A DNA stretch of 64,000 nucleotides from Flavivirga algicola (lineage in GTDB: Bacteria; Bacteroidota; Bacteroidia; Flavobacteriales; Flavobacteriaceae), in contig NZ_JABBHF010000011.1 of the NCBI RefSeq assembly GCF_012910715.1, positions 105,681 through 169,680 of the forward strand, read 5' to 3'. The notes beneath the pieces were generated by a model. The model was not told where the DNA came from, did no database searches, and saw nothing but the letters and a program-made list of their open reading frames with translations. Within the stretch, counting starts at the first letter, position 1, and each line of letters starts with the position of its first letter. Made by a program: the position numbers and the translations under genes. Below, piece after piece: positions 16,301 to 26,031 of this stretch.

Positions 16301-16477
16301 AATTTATTTACCATTACGGGATACGAAGGATACTATCCAGAAGTAGGTAGAAATGGCAGAGGAGGAAATAGTAGTGAGGCTGGTAGAGTTGGTAGTAAAA
16401 TATTTAACGCTGGTGTAGATGAAGGTACTTACCCTACACCAAGAACCTACCAACTTGGATTACAAGTTTCTTTTTAA
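13385..16477 (+). CDS. SusC/RagA-family TonB-linked outer membrane protein (SusC1)
   Basis: A 1,030-aa TonB-dependent importer. A signal peptide (about 1-31, ending GHSQ) is followed by a carboxypeptidase-regulatory-like beta domain (about 35-105, TGTVTDESGQPLAGANILIKG), the TonB box LDEVVIVGYG at 111-120, a plug domain (ALQGKMAGVNVQ) and a 22-strand barrel ending in the aromatic C-terminus LQVSF. It forms the channel of a pedal-bin importer with the SusD protein encoded 18 bases downstream. Unlike SusC2 it has no STN domain, so it is not expected to signal to an anti-sigma factor. The substrate is unknown. Confidence 0.96.
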   Translation: MKLLKLLRQKCQHRIFMLTMVWLAGIAIGHSQNSTITGTVTDESGQPLAGANILIKGTSVGAQTDFDGLFSISASSSETLVVSYLGFVTQEIPINGRTSITISLAEDASQLDEVVIVGYGAQKKSDLTGAVSTVSSKDIEKYTFTDPAQALQGKMAGVNVQSQGGSPGATSIITIRGAGTLGDSSPLFVIDGVITGNMNSINPADIESISVLKDASSTAIYGSRAANGVIIVTTKRGKKGQLSIDLDTSYGFNQVINELNWANARQYADIVNRADDNDGNSRSPANDTQFNPNNTSDLYKESLRTSSVKNTNLRLSGGGEHTLYSLSLNHFDNEGVVKFSDFKRTTVRATGSFTKNRFRLENTIGLTRTVNNPNNFFNKERNLIPTIRLKDDNGDWSSSDLPDGEALGAFYGPGTIINELGIAALQDRTVTRNTILGNIAASYEIIDGLTYKLSLGLESFADNNYEFTPEDQIFKDSNIKQFSELRERNTNFLSTLIEHTLNYKKTFGKHTIDALAGFTEQENNTRQLGVVARRFPSNNIRVASAAEELQEAPSFDRTSTIQSYFGRLNYSFDDRYLLTATVRRDGSSLFREDLRWGTFPSMALAWNLSNEGFMENFDAITNIKLRASYGEIGSNNVDIYSTDPELNLFSEYVLGTGDQARVTGYSITKGVNPSIFWETTKTTDIGLDFNALNNKLSITMDYFIKESEDILIPIQLPLYTGFTNAIPFNTANVENKGFEFVASYSDQLSDDFSFNISANFSTLDNKVTDLGGSSPILQGSFTSNTINSTKTDVGQPIGSFFGYVVEGIYQTDAEATAANDGPGSPVAGDLRFKDLDGDGDIDADDQTYLGSPIPTFEYGFSIGANYKQFDLNLFFNGVSGNSILNGTKYRGYFDNEGNYFADALNAWTPTNTNTNIPRNTKSDNGRNKRMSDFYIENGAYFRLRNAQIGYNFSNTILDKLNLNKLRLYVSATNLFTITGYEGYYPEVGRNGRGGNSSEAGRVGSKIFNAGVDEGTYPTPRTYQLGLQVSF

Positions 16478-16495
16478 ACTAAAAAAATTAGAAAA

Positions 16496-18064
16496 ATGAA
16501 AAACATGAAAAAATCTTTAAAAGTCATTTTATCATTATTATTTATTTGCATATTTAATGTGAATTGTGGTGATGATATTTTAGATCAAACGAACCCAAAT
16601 GCATTGACGCCAGAATCTTTCTGGAAAACTGGTGAAGATGCAAAGAAAGGTATATTTGGAGCCTACAGCCCTCTTACCAATATTTTATATTACTCACGAT
16701 TTGAAATTTTCTTATCAGATTATAGAGATGACGTAATAAATGGTTTTGGTACTTCCGATAGAACACAAGTTAGTTATTTTAACACAGACCCTGCAGGCAA
16801 CCCAGTTAAATGGGTATGGCAAGCTATGTATCAAGGCGTTACCAGAGCTAATGAAGTGCTATTTAGGGTTCCTAGTATCGAAGACCCAACTTTTAGTGAG
16901 CAAGATAAAAACAATATTCTTGGAGAAGCTCATTTTTTAAGAGCATTCAATTATTTTAATTTGTTGAATAATTGGAGAAATATTCCGTTACTAGAAATTC
17001 CATTTACAGAAATAGAAGATCCATTATCTATAGTACAAGCCGCACCAGAAGAAGTTTGGGCATTAATCGAATCAGATTTAAAAAATGCACAATCTTTGCT
17101 TCCAGATTCTTGGCCTGCAGATGAAACAGGAAGAGCTACAGCTGGAGCAGCTACTGGTTATTTAGGAAAAGCACTTTTATATCAAAACAAGTATGCTGAA
17201 GCTAAAGCCGAGTTTGCTAAAATAATGGGCGGCAGCTATCAATTAATGGATAATTATGCACATAATTTTACTGAAGAATTTGAAAATAATGCCGAATCAT
17301 TATTTGAGGTTCAACTAATTGCCGATGGTAACGGTGGTTGGGGTGGTGACGCTCCAGGGAGAGGAAAAGGTTCTGGATATCAACCAGATTTAGCTCCAGC
17401 AGGTTTTACAAATCAAGATGGTATGGAAGTCAACCAATGGGCTTTAGATTTATTCTTGAGTGAAAGAACAATCAATAACGAAATTGATCCAAGAACATTT
17501 GTAACTTTCTGCTTCAACACAACAGAAACTACTACATATGAAGGAGATGTTCTTTCTTCTAGAACCTATGGCAACCAAACTTACCAAGACGTATTTGGCG
17601 CTTCTGGAACTAGTATTTATGGAAATAAATATACCGATTGGGCTTTTAATGGGCTTTCTCAATCGCTAGCCGAAGGTTGGCATGGTGCTGGAAATAATTT
17701 AAGAATGTTACGTTATGCAGATGTTCTATTAATGTTTGCTGAAGCTGAATTTATGCTTAATGGTTCTACTACAGAGGCATTAAACGCTATAAACCAGGTT
17801 AGAGCAAGAGTAGACATGCCTGATTACGCAAGTATAACAATGCAGGATATTGAAAATGAAAGAATTAAAGAACTTACTTTTGAGCGTACAAGATATTTTG
17901 ATTTGTTACGTTGGGGCAAAGTGGTTGACAGAATTGTAAACAACTCTGATTTTAAATCTAATAGTGCTGGAACGGGTGCTTATAAACCTGGAAGAGAATA
18001 CATTGCTATTCCTCAAAATGAATTGGATCAAAACCCTAATTTAGTTCAAAATCCAGGGTATTAA
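16496..18064 (+). CDS. SusD/RagB-family nutrient-binding lipoprotein (SusD1)
   Basis: A 522-aa surface lipoprotein that closes the SusC1 channel. The lipobox gives lipidated Cys24 (NVNCGDD). The N-terminal SusD-like TPR region (GEAHFLRAFNYFNLLNNW) and the C-terminal SusD/RagB domain (ALNAINQVRARVDMP, then IKELTFERTRYFDLLRWGK) are clear. A second ATG three codons downstream (16505) is equally possible. A strong stem-loop follows the stop and may separate this gene from the next one. Confidence 0.96.
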   Translation: MKNMKKSLKVILSLLFICIFNVNCGDDILDQTNPNALTPESFWKTGEDAKKGIFGAYSPLTNILYYSRFEIFLSDYRDDVINGFGTSDRTQVSYFNTDPAGNPVKWVWQAMYQGVTRANEVLFRVPSIEDPTFSEQDKNNILGEAHFLRAFNYFNLLNNWRNIPLLEIPFTEIEDPLSIVQAAPEEVWALIESDLKNAQSLLPDSWPADETGRATAGAATGYLGKALLYQNKYAEAKAEFAKIMGGSYQLMDNYAHNFTEEFENNAESLFEVQLIADGNGGWGGDAPGRGKGSGYQPDLAPAGFTNQDGMEVNQWALDLFLSERTINNEIDPRTFVTFCFNTTETTTYEGDVLSSRTYGNQTYQDVFGASGTSIYGNKYTDWAFNGLSQSLAEGWHGAGNNLRMLRYADVLLMFAEAEFMLNGSTTEALNAINQVRARVDMPDYASITMQDIENERIKELTFERTRYFDLLRWGKVVDRIVNNSDFKSNSAGTGAYKPGREYIAIPQNELDQNPNLVQNPGY

Positions 18065-18090
18065 AACTTTTTAAGTTAGTTTGTTTAAAC

Positions 18091-18127
18091 GGTCGCCAAT
18101 TCATAGCTTTGAATTGGTGACCATTTT
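18091..18127 (+). terminator. Stem-loop between susD1 and the VCBS lipoprotein gene
   Basis: The bases 18091-18103 pair with 18110-18122 in a 13-bp stem containing one G-U pair, around a 6-base loop (GGTCGCCAATTCA against TGAATTGGTGACC), followed by ATTTTTAA. It is a moderately strong intrinsic terminator or attenuator 26 bases after the susD1 stop and 15 bases before the next start codon. It would reduce read-through into the lipoprotein gene or stabilise the susCD message. Confidence 0.7.
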
Positions 18128-18137
18128 TAAAATTTGT

Positions 18138-21100
18138 ATGATTCAGCATTGGAAAAAAATCTTCTTTTTACTTGGTATTGTAGCTATCCTCTCTTCTTGC
18201 TCGAAAAAAAAAACTATCGAGTATAGTACCACTTTTTACCCTCTCAACATAGAGCATTCCCAAGTTCTTTTTTCCAATAATATTATTGAAAACGATACAC
18301 TTAACTACTTTAACTTTCCTTTTCTTTATCTAGGTAGCGGAGTCTCATCGGGAGACATTAATAATGATGGACTACCAGACCTTTATTTTACAGGTAATTT
18401 AGTTCCAAACAAACTTTATTTAAACAAAGGAGGGCTTAAGTTCGAAGATATTACAGAATCTGCTGGCGTAAGCGGCGATTCAAGATGGTACTCAGGCACC
18501 ACCATGGCAGATGTCAATAACGATGGGCTTTTAGATATTTATCTAAGTGTCTCAGGAAAATCTGGAAACAGTGCCAATCAGTTATTTATAAATAATGGTG
18601 ACAACACATTTTCCGAACAAGCAGAATCATTTGGTATTGCCGACAAAAGCAAATCCATACAATCTACCTTTTTCGATTATAACAATGATGGGTTTTTAGA
18701 CCTATTCGTTGCCAATTACCCTACGGTATTAGTTAGCATGGGTAACATGTATTATAAAAGTAAAATGGATAAAAACAGGTTTGAAGATTCTGGTCATTTA
18801 TATAAAAATAATGGTAACGGAACATTTTCTGATGTAACAACCTCGGCAGGTGTACAGCGTTTTGGGCTTACTTTAGGCATTGTTGCTTCAGACTTCAATA
18901 ATGATGGCCATAAGGATCTTTACCTTTCGAATGATTTTAACGTCCCCGATTACCTATATCTTAACAATGGGGATGGTACATTTAATGAAGTTTCTAATCA
19001 AGTTTCCAGGCACACCTCTATGTTTGGAATGGGTATAGATGCCTCAGATTTTAATAATGACGGCTTAACAGATCTGTTACAAGTAGATATGACTGCCGAA
19101 GATTATAGCCGATCTAAAACCAATATGGCTAGCATGAGACCCGAAACCTTTTATCAAGCCGTCGATTTAGGTTTTAACCATCAATATATGCAAAACTCCC
19201 TGCAACTAAATAATGGAACTAACAAAGAAAACCTTCCTATTTTAAGTGATATCTCAAGGTTTGCAGGAATGGCTACTACAGACTGGAGCTGGGGCGCCAT
19301 ATTTTCAGACTTTGATAATGATGGCTGGAAAGATGTATTTATTAGCAATGGTGTAAAACGTGATGTTAATAATAATGATGTTAATGCCGAATATAAAACG
19401 GAAAGACTTTTCGGGAATGAAAAAAAATTAGATTTTAAGCGATTACCGAGCACACCCATCTCAAATTATGCTTATAAAAATAATGGGGATTTCACATTTT
19501 CCAAAATTACACACGAATGGCAACTTGATGAAAAAGGGTTCTCAAATGGGTTTACTTCTGTTGATCTTGATAACGATGGCGACCTAGATCTTGTTATAAA
19601 TAACATGGACAACCACGCATCAATCTACATCAATGACGCTCAAAAAACAAAAAACAATTATTTAAAAATTAAGCTTAATGGCACATCCAGCAACCCTTTT
19701 GGAATTGGAGCCAAAATTACAGTAAAAACCAAAAATATAGAACAAACCCAAGAACTCACTACCACTAGGGGTTATCAATCTAGTACAGAGCCTATCTTTC
19801 ATTTTGGGGTTGGAGAATATAATATTATTGACGAATTAAAGATTACATGGCCAAACAGAAATGAGCAGGTTTTAAAAAATGTTAATGCAAATCAATTGAT
19901 AAAAATTGAATTTAAAAATAGCCGCTCAACACAACAACCCTCAACTACAAAACATAGTTTTAAAGACATTACAGAAGCATCAGGTATTATATTTTGTCAT
20001 AAAGAAAACGTCTACGATGACTTTAAATATGAACCCTTATTGCCCCATAAATATTCCACATCTGGTCCAGGCTTAACTGTAGGCGATGTAAATGCAGACG
20101 GATTAGAAGACTTTTTTATTGGTAATGCAGCTGGAAGCTCAGGCGCTTTATATATTCAAAATAAGGACGGTACATTCAAAACAATCGAAGGTCCTTGGAA
20201 TTTGGACGCCCAATATGAAGACACAGGTGCTTTGTTATTTGATGCCGATAATGATAATGATTTAGATTTGTATGTGGTAAATGGCGGTAATGATAAAAAC
20301 AAACCAAATACCGAATATCAAGACAGATTATATATAAATACCTCTAATGGTTTTATTAAAACAAATAACACCCTACCAGAAATTAAAGCGAGTGGTCAAA
20401 ATGTAATATCTGGTGATTACGACAATGATGGTGATTTAGACTTATTTGTTGGAGGCAGAATTACACCTGGCAAATACCCATATCCAGCCCAAAGTTATAT
20501 TTTAAGAAATGATGGAGGAAAAGACACTAATCTAAAATACACAAATGTAACTTTAGAGCTAGCTCCTAGTTTAAATGAAGCAGGTTTAGTAACTAGTGCC
20601 GTTTGGGATGATTATAATAATGATGGTAAATTAGATTTAATTATTACTGGTGAATGGATGCCTATACGATTCTTCAAAAACACAGGAACGACCTTTGAAG
20701 AAGAAACAGAAAAACTCGGTTTTAAAGAACACACAGGCTGGTGGTATAGCCTTGAAAAAATAGATATTGATAATGATGGTGATATGGATTATTTAGCTGG
20801 TAACTTGGGTCTGAATTACAAATATAAAGCAAGCAAAAAGGAACCTTTTGAGGTTTACGCAAATGATTTTGATGAAAACGGATCATCAGATATTGTTTTG
20901 AGCTACGAAAAGAATGGCAAAAAGCTACCTTTAAGAGGTAGAGAATGTTCTTCGCAACAAGTCCCAGCTATTAAAAAGAGGTTCAAAACTTTTGAGTCTT
21001 TTGCCAACGCAAATTTAATAGATATCTATGGAGAAGGTATGCTAGAAGGGTCACTAAATTATAAAGCTAACACATTTGCGCATCATGTAATAAAAAGTGA

Positions 21101-21449
21101 TGGTCATGGCTCATTTAGCCTTCATAAATTACCCAATCGTTCCCAATTTTCATCAATAAATAAATTTGTTAACTTTGATTACAACGGTGACGAGTACCCC
21201 GATCTGTTAATTGGAGGTAACCTATATGGTGCAGAGGTAGAAACCCCACGGAACGATGCTAGCTTAACCGCTGTTATTCAAGGAAATGCTGACGGTTTTT
21301 CTGTTTTAAGTTCAGAAAGTACGGGGCTGTTTATTAATGGAGAAATTAAAGATATAAAACCAATCCTTTTAGGAAAAGACCACGCACCTGCATTTCTAAT
21401 AGCTCCGAACAACAATGCCTTAAAACTATTAATTCTGAATAAAAATTAG
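18138..21449 (+). CDS. Giant FG-GAP/VCBS and ASPIC/UnbV lipoprotein (VCBS1)
   Basis: A 1,103-aa lipoprotein; the lipobox (AILSSC) gives Cys21. Residues about 60-480 hold FG-GAP/VCBS blades with calcium-loop motifs such as DINNDGLPDLYF, DVNNDGLLDIYL and DFDNDGWKDVFISNG. An ASPIC/UnbV domain lies at about 505-590 (LKIKLNGTSSNPFGIGAKI, then FHFGVG and ITWPN). A second set of blades covers about 640-890 (DNDGDLDLFVGGR, GEWMPI). The C-terminal module contains GNLGLNYKYKAS, GRECSSQQVP with Cys937, and a GNLYGAEVETPRNDA end motif. It is predicted to be a calcium-stabilised double beta-propeller on the cell surface that binds the substrate delivered to SusC1/SusD1. No catalytic motif is recognised. 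I chose the ATG at 18138 because it gives the lipobox. Confidence 0.9.
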   Translation: MIQHWKKIFFLLGIVAILSSCSKKKTIEYSTTFYPLNIEHSQVLFSNNIIENDTLNYFNFPFLYLGSGVSSGDINNDGLPDLYFTGNLVPNKLYLNKGGLKFEDITESAGVSGDSRWYSGTTMADVNNDGLLDIYLSVSGKSGNSANQLFINNGDNTFSEQAESFGIADKSKSIQSTFFDYNNDGFLDLFVANYPTVLVSMGNMYYKSKMDKNRFEDSGHLYKNNGNGTFSDVTTSAGVQRFGLTLGIVASDFNNDGHKDLYLSNDFNVPDYLYLNNGDGTFNEVSNQVSRHTSMFGMGIDASDFNNDGLTDLLQVDMTAEDYSRSKTNMASMRPETFYQAVDLGFNHQYMQNSLQLNNGTNKENLPILSDISRFAGMATTDWSWGAIFSDFDNDGWKDVFISNGVKRDVNNNDVNAEYKTERLFGNEKKLDFKRLPSTPISNYAYKNNGDFTFSKITHEWQLDEKGFSNGFTSVDLDNDGDLDLVINNMDNHASIYINDAQKTKNNYLKIKLNGTSSNPFGIGAKITVKTKNIEQTQELTTTRGYQSSTEPIFHFGVGEYNIIDELKITWPNRNEQVLKNVNANQLIKIEFKNSRSTQQPSTTKHSFKDITEASGIIFCHKENVYDDFKYEPLLPHKYSTSGPGLTVGDVNADGLEDFFIGNAAGSSGALYIQNKDGTFKTIEGPWNLDAQYEDTGALLFDADNDNDLDLYVVNGGNDKNKPNTEYQDRLYINTSNGFIKTNNTLPEIKASGQNVISGDYDNDGDLDLFVGGRITPGKYPYPAQSYILRNDGGKDTNLKYTNVTLELAPSLNEAGLVTSAVWDDYNNDGKLDLIITGEWMPIRFFKNTGTTFEEETEKLGFKEHTGWWYSLEKIDIDNDGDMDYLAGNLGLNYKYKASKKEPFEVYANDFDENGSSDIVLSYEKNGKKLPLRGRECSSQQVPAIKKRFKTFESFANANLIDIYGEGMLEGSLNYKANTFAHHVIKSDGHGSFSLHKLPNRSQFSSINKFVNFDYNGDEYPDLLIGGNLYGAEVETPRNDASLTAVIQGNADGFSVLSSESTGLFINGEIKDIKPILLGKDHAPAFLIAPNNNALKLLILNKN

Positions 21450-21504
21450 CATTATCTAAGTGGTTATAAGAAACAGAAATACAACAGTTGAAATTACCTC
21501 CAGA

Positions 21505-24500
21505 ATGAAAAAAAATTTCGGGGCGCTCATCTTTACACTTTGCTTCTTATTACCTAAAACCCATATCTCTCAAAATTTAGGATATTTTGAACGTATTACC
21601 ACTGATAATGGCCTGTCTCAAAGTGACATTAACACAATCCATCAGGACAGAGATGGTTTTATGTGGTTTGGAACCCATGATGGTCTAAACAAATATGACG
21701 GCTACAGCTTTAAAATATTTAATCCCGATTCTAATATCCCTGAAAGCATAACCAGTAATTTAATCTTTGATATTGAAGAAGATCAAAATGGGGATTTTTG
21801 GATTGGAACTACAGGAGGCGGACTCATATTTTTTGATAAATCATCCGAAAAATTTAAAACCTATACCTATAATAAGAAAGACTTAAAAAGTATTGATAAC
21901 AATTATATAATCACAGTTTATATAGATCGAGAAAATCGCTTATGGATAGGAACCAGCGAAGGGTTAAATATGTTAAATTTAGACAACATTGATGGAGCAG
22001 TAGAGTTCCAGCGCTTTAAAGCACATCAAGAACCTTTCATCCCTAGTATTAATGTTAGCTCCGTTGATGCTGTTTATCAAGATAGCAAAGGGCGTATTTG
22101 GACTGGAGGGCCAGGAGGCCTTTATAGACTATCAAGAGAACGTAATGGAGATACGTATTTCAAATTCCTTAATGAAGAGGTTGGATTGCCAAATTTAGCA
22201 GTGTCCTCTATTGGAGAAGACAAAGAAGGCCGCTTAATAATAACAACCAATAAAGGTTTATTTTATCAATCTAGAATTAACACATCGCTTAAGTTCACAA
22301 AAATCCTTGATGGAAACTTTCGCTGCTTATTAGTAGACGACAACAATATCTGGGCAGGAAGTGAGAGCGGATTAAATTATTTAAAAAATTCGTCAGATAA
22401 GGAACTTCCCGAATTGCTTCAGCATTTCGAGTATAACCCTACAGACCCAAATAGTTTAAGCAAAAATATAATTACGTCTTTATTTAAAGATAAAACTGGT
22501 ATTATTTGGATAGGAACCAATGGAGGTGGTATAAATAAATTCAACCCTGGAAGAAATAGGTTTGATCATGTTAGAAAAACTTTAAAGCCCAATAGTCTTA
22601 GCTATGACAAAATAAGATCTTTTTTTGAAGATAGTAACGGGAATTTATGGATTGGAACAGAAGGCGGGGGAGTAAGTATGAAACCTAAACAAAGTAATGA
22701 TAATACCTTTTTTAATTTTGATACCTTAACTAATGTATTTGCCATTGAAGAAATTGAATCTGGCAACAAGAAAAAACTTCTGCTAGGCAGTAGAAATATG
22801 ATAAGTTTATATACATTGGATATAACAACTCCATCTAAAATAAGCTCCAACAAAATCCTACCTGTAGAAGAAATTACTGGTGGCGTTTTTTCTATTCTTT
22901 CAGATAGTAACAAAACTATTTGGATAGGGACATACGAAGTTGGTATCTATCGTTGGACACCAAAAAAGGGTACAGATCAGTATACCACAGATATTTTTAT
23001 GTCTAACCCCAATGACCCTAGTAGTATTTCAAATAATATTATTAGAAATATTTATGAAGATAGTAAGGGTAATATATGGTTTGCTACTGGTGATGGGTTA
23101 AATAGGCTCACAAAAGAAGAAGCCTTAAAAAAACATCCTAAATTTCAAGTTTACAAGCATATTATTGGAGACACAACGAGTATTAGCCATAATTATATTT
23201 TACCCATATATGAAAGTGCAAAGGGCGAACTTTGGGTTGGCACCTTTGGAGGGGGCTTAAATAAATTTATTCCTGAGAGTAAAAATAAACCAGCTAGTTT
23301 TAAATCCTATTCAGATAAAGATGGACTCCCCAATAAAGTAATTAAAGGTATTTTAGAAGATGAAAGTGGCAACCTCTGGCTATCCACAAACAAAGGGCTT
23401 TCTAAGTTCAATCCTGAACAAGAAACTTTTAAGAACTATGATGTAAATGATGGTTTGCAAAGTAATGAATTTCAAGAGTTAGCATGCCTTAAAAGACGTA
23501 ATAATGAGATGCTTTTTGGAGGTATTAATGGTTTCAATTCGTTTTTCCCTAAAAATCTGGTTGAAAACACTTTCGAACCTGAAACTATTATAACTAATTT
23601 TTTAATCTCCAATCAGCCAGTATCTGTTCGAGATAAAATTAATGATCGTGTTATATTAAAAGAAACCATTAGTAAAACCCAAAAGATTAATCTTAAATAT
23701 TTTGAAAACAATATCTCTTTCGAGTTTGCTGCTTTACATTATGCAGCTTCACAAAAAAATCAATTTGCCTATAAGTTAGAAGGTTTTGAAAAAGACTGGG
23801 AGCAAACAACTTCTAATAAACGTTTTGCCTCTTATACAAACCTCGAGCCTGGCACCTATATATTTTATGTAAAAGCTACAAATAATGATGGCCTATGGGA
23901 TAAAACACCTTCAAAAATAGATATAAGTATAAGCCCTCCTTTTTGGCTTTCCAACATAGCATATTTCATATACTCTTTAATAATTGTAGGTCTTTTAATT
24001 GCTTTTAGAAAATATACCATAATAAATACTAATAAAAAACACCAATTAGAATTAGAACATCTGGAAAAAGAAAAAAATGAAGAATTGCAACAACTTAAAA
24101 TAGAATTCTTCACTAATATATCGCATGAAATCCGCACACCTTTAACTTTAATAAAAGGACCTTTAGAATATCTTAAACAGTCTTATACACAACTAGATAA
24201 AAAAGTTGTTTTACATCAATTAAATCTGATGCAAAAAAATACAGATTCTCTATTGCGTTTAGTTAATCAGTTACTTGGTTTCAGGAAAATGGACAAAGGT
24301 AAAATGACCTTAACTCTTTACAAGAGCAATATCATTGAGTTTGTAAATGAACTTATTCAACCTTTTCAATTTCTCTGTAAAAAACGTCATATAAATATTG
24401 AAATAAATTATTCGGATGAGGATATAACGGCTTGGTTTGATCCAAATGCTGTCGAAAAAATATTAAACAACCTGCTGTCGAATGCTATAAAGTTTACTCC

Positions 24501-25743
24501 AGACCATGGCGTTATCGTTATCGAAATCCTTAATAGCATAGAAAACATAAACGCTGATTCAGAAATAAAAAAGCATTTGGTTATTAAGGTTAAAGACTCT
24601 GGTCCAGGTATTAAACCAGATAAAGTAAAATACATCTTTGAGCGTTTTTACGTGGATAAAAAACCTTCTAAAAAACAACTCTCTGAAGGTGCTGGTATTG
24701 GTCTTTCATATGCTAAAAAGCTGGCAGAATTACATCAGGGATCTTTAGATGTTGAAAGTAAACATAAAAAAGGAAGTACGTTTATCTTTAAATTCCCAAC
24801 AAACAAAGAAGATTATTTGAATATCCCTAACATAAGCTTTGAATCTGAAGACAAGACGCTTGGGTTCATGATGCCCAACAATGTAAGTAGCTATCAAAGG
24901 GATATAAACGATGAGATTATTGATAAAATATTCTCTAAAAGAAGATCGAAATTACCAATACTTTTGATTGTTGATGACCATAGCGACATAAGAGACTTCA
25001 TTGCACAAGCCCTTAATGAATATTATAATGTATATCATGCCGAAAACGGGAAAGAAGGTTTGGAGGCCGCAAAGCACCTACAACCAAATGTTATTCTTAC
25101 CGATATTTTCATGCCGGTGATGGATGGCTTCGAGTTTTGCAAACAACTTAAAACGAAACAGGAAACCAGTCATATTCCAGTTATAATGATTACGGCAAAG
25201 GCATCAGAAGAAAACGAACTGGAAGGTTTTACAAATGGTGCAGATGATTATATTAGAAAGCCCTTTAATATTGACTTATTGAAGCTCAAACTTGCAAATA
25301 TTTTAGACCACCGTGAACAATTAAGAAAACGTTTTAATAGAAAAATAATATCCCAACCCAAAGAAGTTGCTGTAACATCTACAGATGAAAAATTTCTACA
25401 ACAAGCTATTGAAATTATTGAAAAGCACATGATGAATACAGATTTCAATGTTAAGTTCCTCGTAAAGGAAATGAATCTTAGCCGTTCTAATATTTTTATG
25501 AAATTTAAAGAACTAACGGGACTATCTTCTGGAGAATTTATTAGGAATATTCGTTTAAAGCGTGCTTTACAACTTTTAGAAACAAGTGATTTGTCGGTAA
25601 AGGAGATTATGTACATGACTGGATTTAATACAGCCTCCTATTTTTCAAAATGCTTTAAAAAACAATTTGGAGTTTTGCCAAGCGATTATATAAAAAAGAT
25701 AAAATCTGAGGAAAAAATAAATGAAAGCCCATTTGATAAATAA
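21505..25743 (+). CDS. Hybrid two-component system sensor-regulator (HTCS)
   Basis: A 1,412-aa one-protein signalling system. A signal peptide is followed by about a dozen periplasmic two-component-propeller repeats of the form xWIGTxGGGLNKF (for example MWFGTHDGLNKYDG, NLWIGTEGGGVSM, ELWVGTFGGGLNKF) and a Y_Y_Y domain. One membrane helix lies near 815-837. Then come HisKA with His874 (SHEIRTPLTLIKGPL), a HATPase domain (NNLLSNAIKFTP, SGPGIKPDK), a receiver domain with Asp1200 (ILTDIFMPVMDG), and a C-terminal AraC-type HTH (about 1310-1400, GFNTASYFSKCFKKQFG). Such proteins sense a saccharide fragment in the periplasm and activate adjacent susCD genes. It lies 55 bases after VCBS1. The ATG at 21505 provides the signal peptide. 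Confidence 0.96.
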   Translation: MKKNFGALIFTLCFLLPKTHISQNLGYFERITTDNGLSQSDINTIHQDRDGFMWFGTHDGLNKYDGYSFKIFNPDSNIPESITSNLIFDIEEDQNGDFWIGTTGGGLIFFDKSSEKFKTYTYNKKDLKSIDNNYIITVYIDRENRLWIGTSEGLNMLNLDNIDGAVEFQRFKAHQEPFIPSINVSSVDAVYQDSKGRIWTGGPGGLYRLSRERNGDTYFKFLNEEVGLPNLAVSSIGEDKEGRLIITTNKGLFYQSRINTSLKFTKILDGNFRCLLVDDNNIWAGSESGLNYLKNSSDKELPELLQHFEYNPTDPNSLSKNIITSLFKDKTGIIWIGTNGGGINKFNPGRNRFDHVRKTLKPNSLSYDKIRSFFEDSNGNLWIGTEGGGVSMKPKQSNDNTFFNFDTLTNVFAIEEIESGNKKKLLLGSRNMISLYTLDITTPSKISSNKILPVEEITGGVFSILSDSNKTIWIGTYEVGIYRWTPKKGTDQYTTDIFMSNPNDPSSISNNIIRNIYEDSKGNIWFATGDGLNRLTKEEALKKHPKFQVYKHIIGDTTSISHNYILPIYESAKGELWVGTFGGGLNKFIPESKNKPASFKSYSDKDGLPNKVIKGILEDESGNLWLSTNKGLSKFNPEQETFKNYDVNDGLQSNEFQELACLKRRNNEMLFGGINGFNSFFPKNLVENTFEPETIITNFLISNQPVSVRDKINDRVILKETISKTQKINLKYFENNISFEFAALHYAASQKNQFAYKLEGFEKDWEQTTSNKRFASYTNLEPGTYIFYVKATNNDGLWDKTPSKIDISISPPFWLSNIAYFIYSLIIVGLLIAFRKYTIINTNKKHQLELEHLEKEKNEELQQLKIEFFTNISHEIRTPLTLIKGPLEYLKQSYTQLDKKVVLHQLNLMQKNTDSLLRLVNQLLGFRKMDKGKMTLTLYKSNIIEFVNELIQPFQFLCKKRHINIEINYSDEDITAWFDPNAVEKILNNLLSNAIKFTPDHGVIVIEILNSIENINADSEIKKHLVIKVKDSGPGIKPDKVKYIFERFYVDKKPSKKQLSEGAGIGLSYAKKLAELHQGSLDVESKHKKGSTFIFKFPTNKEDYLNIPNISFESEDKTLGFMMPNNVSSYQRDINDEIIDKIFSKRRSKLPILLIVDDHSDIRDFIAQALNEYYNVYHAENGKEGLEAAKHLQPNVILTDIFMPVMDGFEFCKQLKTKQETSHIPVIMITAKASEENELEGFTNGADDYIRKPFNIDLLKLKLANILDHREQLRKRFNRKIISQPKEVAVTSTDEKFLQQAIEIIEKHMMNTDFNVKFLVKEMNLSRSNIFMKFKELTGLSSGEFIRNIRLKRALQLLETSDLSVKEIMYMTGFNTASYFSKCFKKQFGVLPSDYIKKIKSEEKINESPFDK

Positions 25744-26031
25744 ACCTTTTTTAGTTTTATATACTTTCTTATACTTAAATTAGTAGGGGTTTTCCTTGAT
25801 TTAGTCCCTGTCTTGATAAAGATTCATCGTTATTCTGTTAATTAATTATAGAATAAACTTGACTTATTCTTAATTTTTCTTAAAAAACCCTTAATTTTTC
25901 TAATTAATTATTATTTTTGATTTAATCGATTTTGTATTTCACATCTATATTTTTAATAAGACCCCCAATTTTTAATAACTCATAATCGTCTGATTATATC
26001 TTTTATTTTGAAGCTAGTTAAGAAAAATAAT

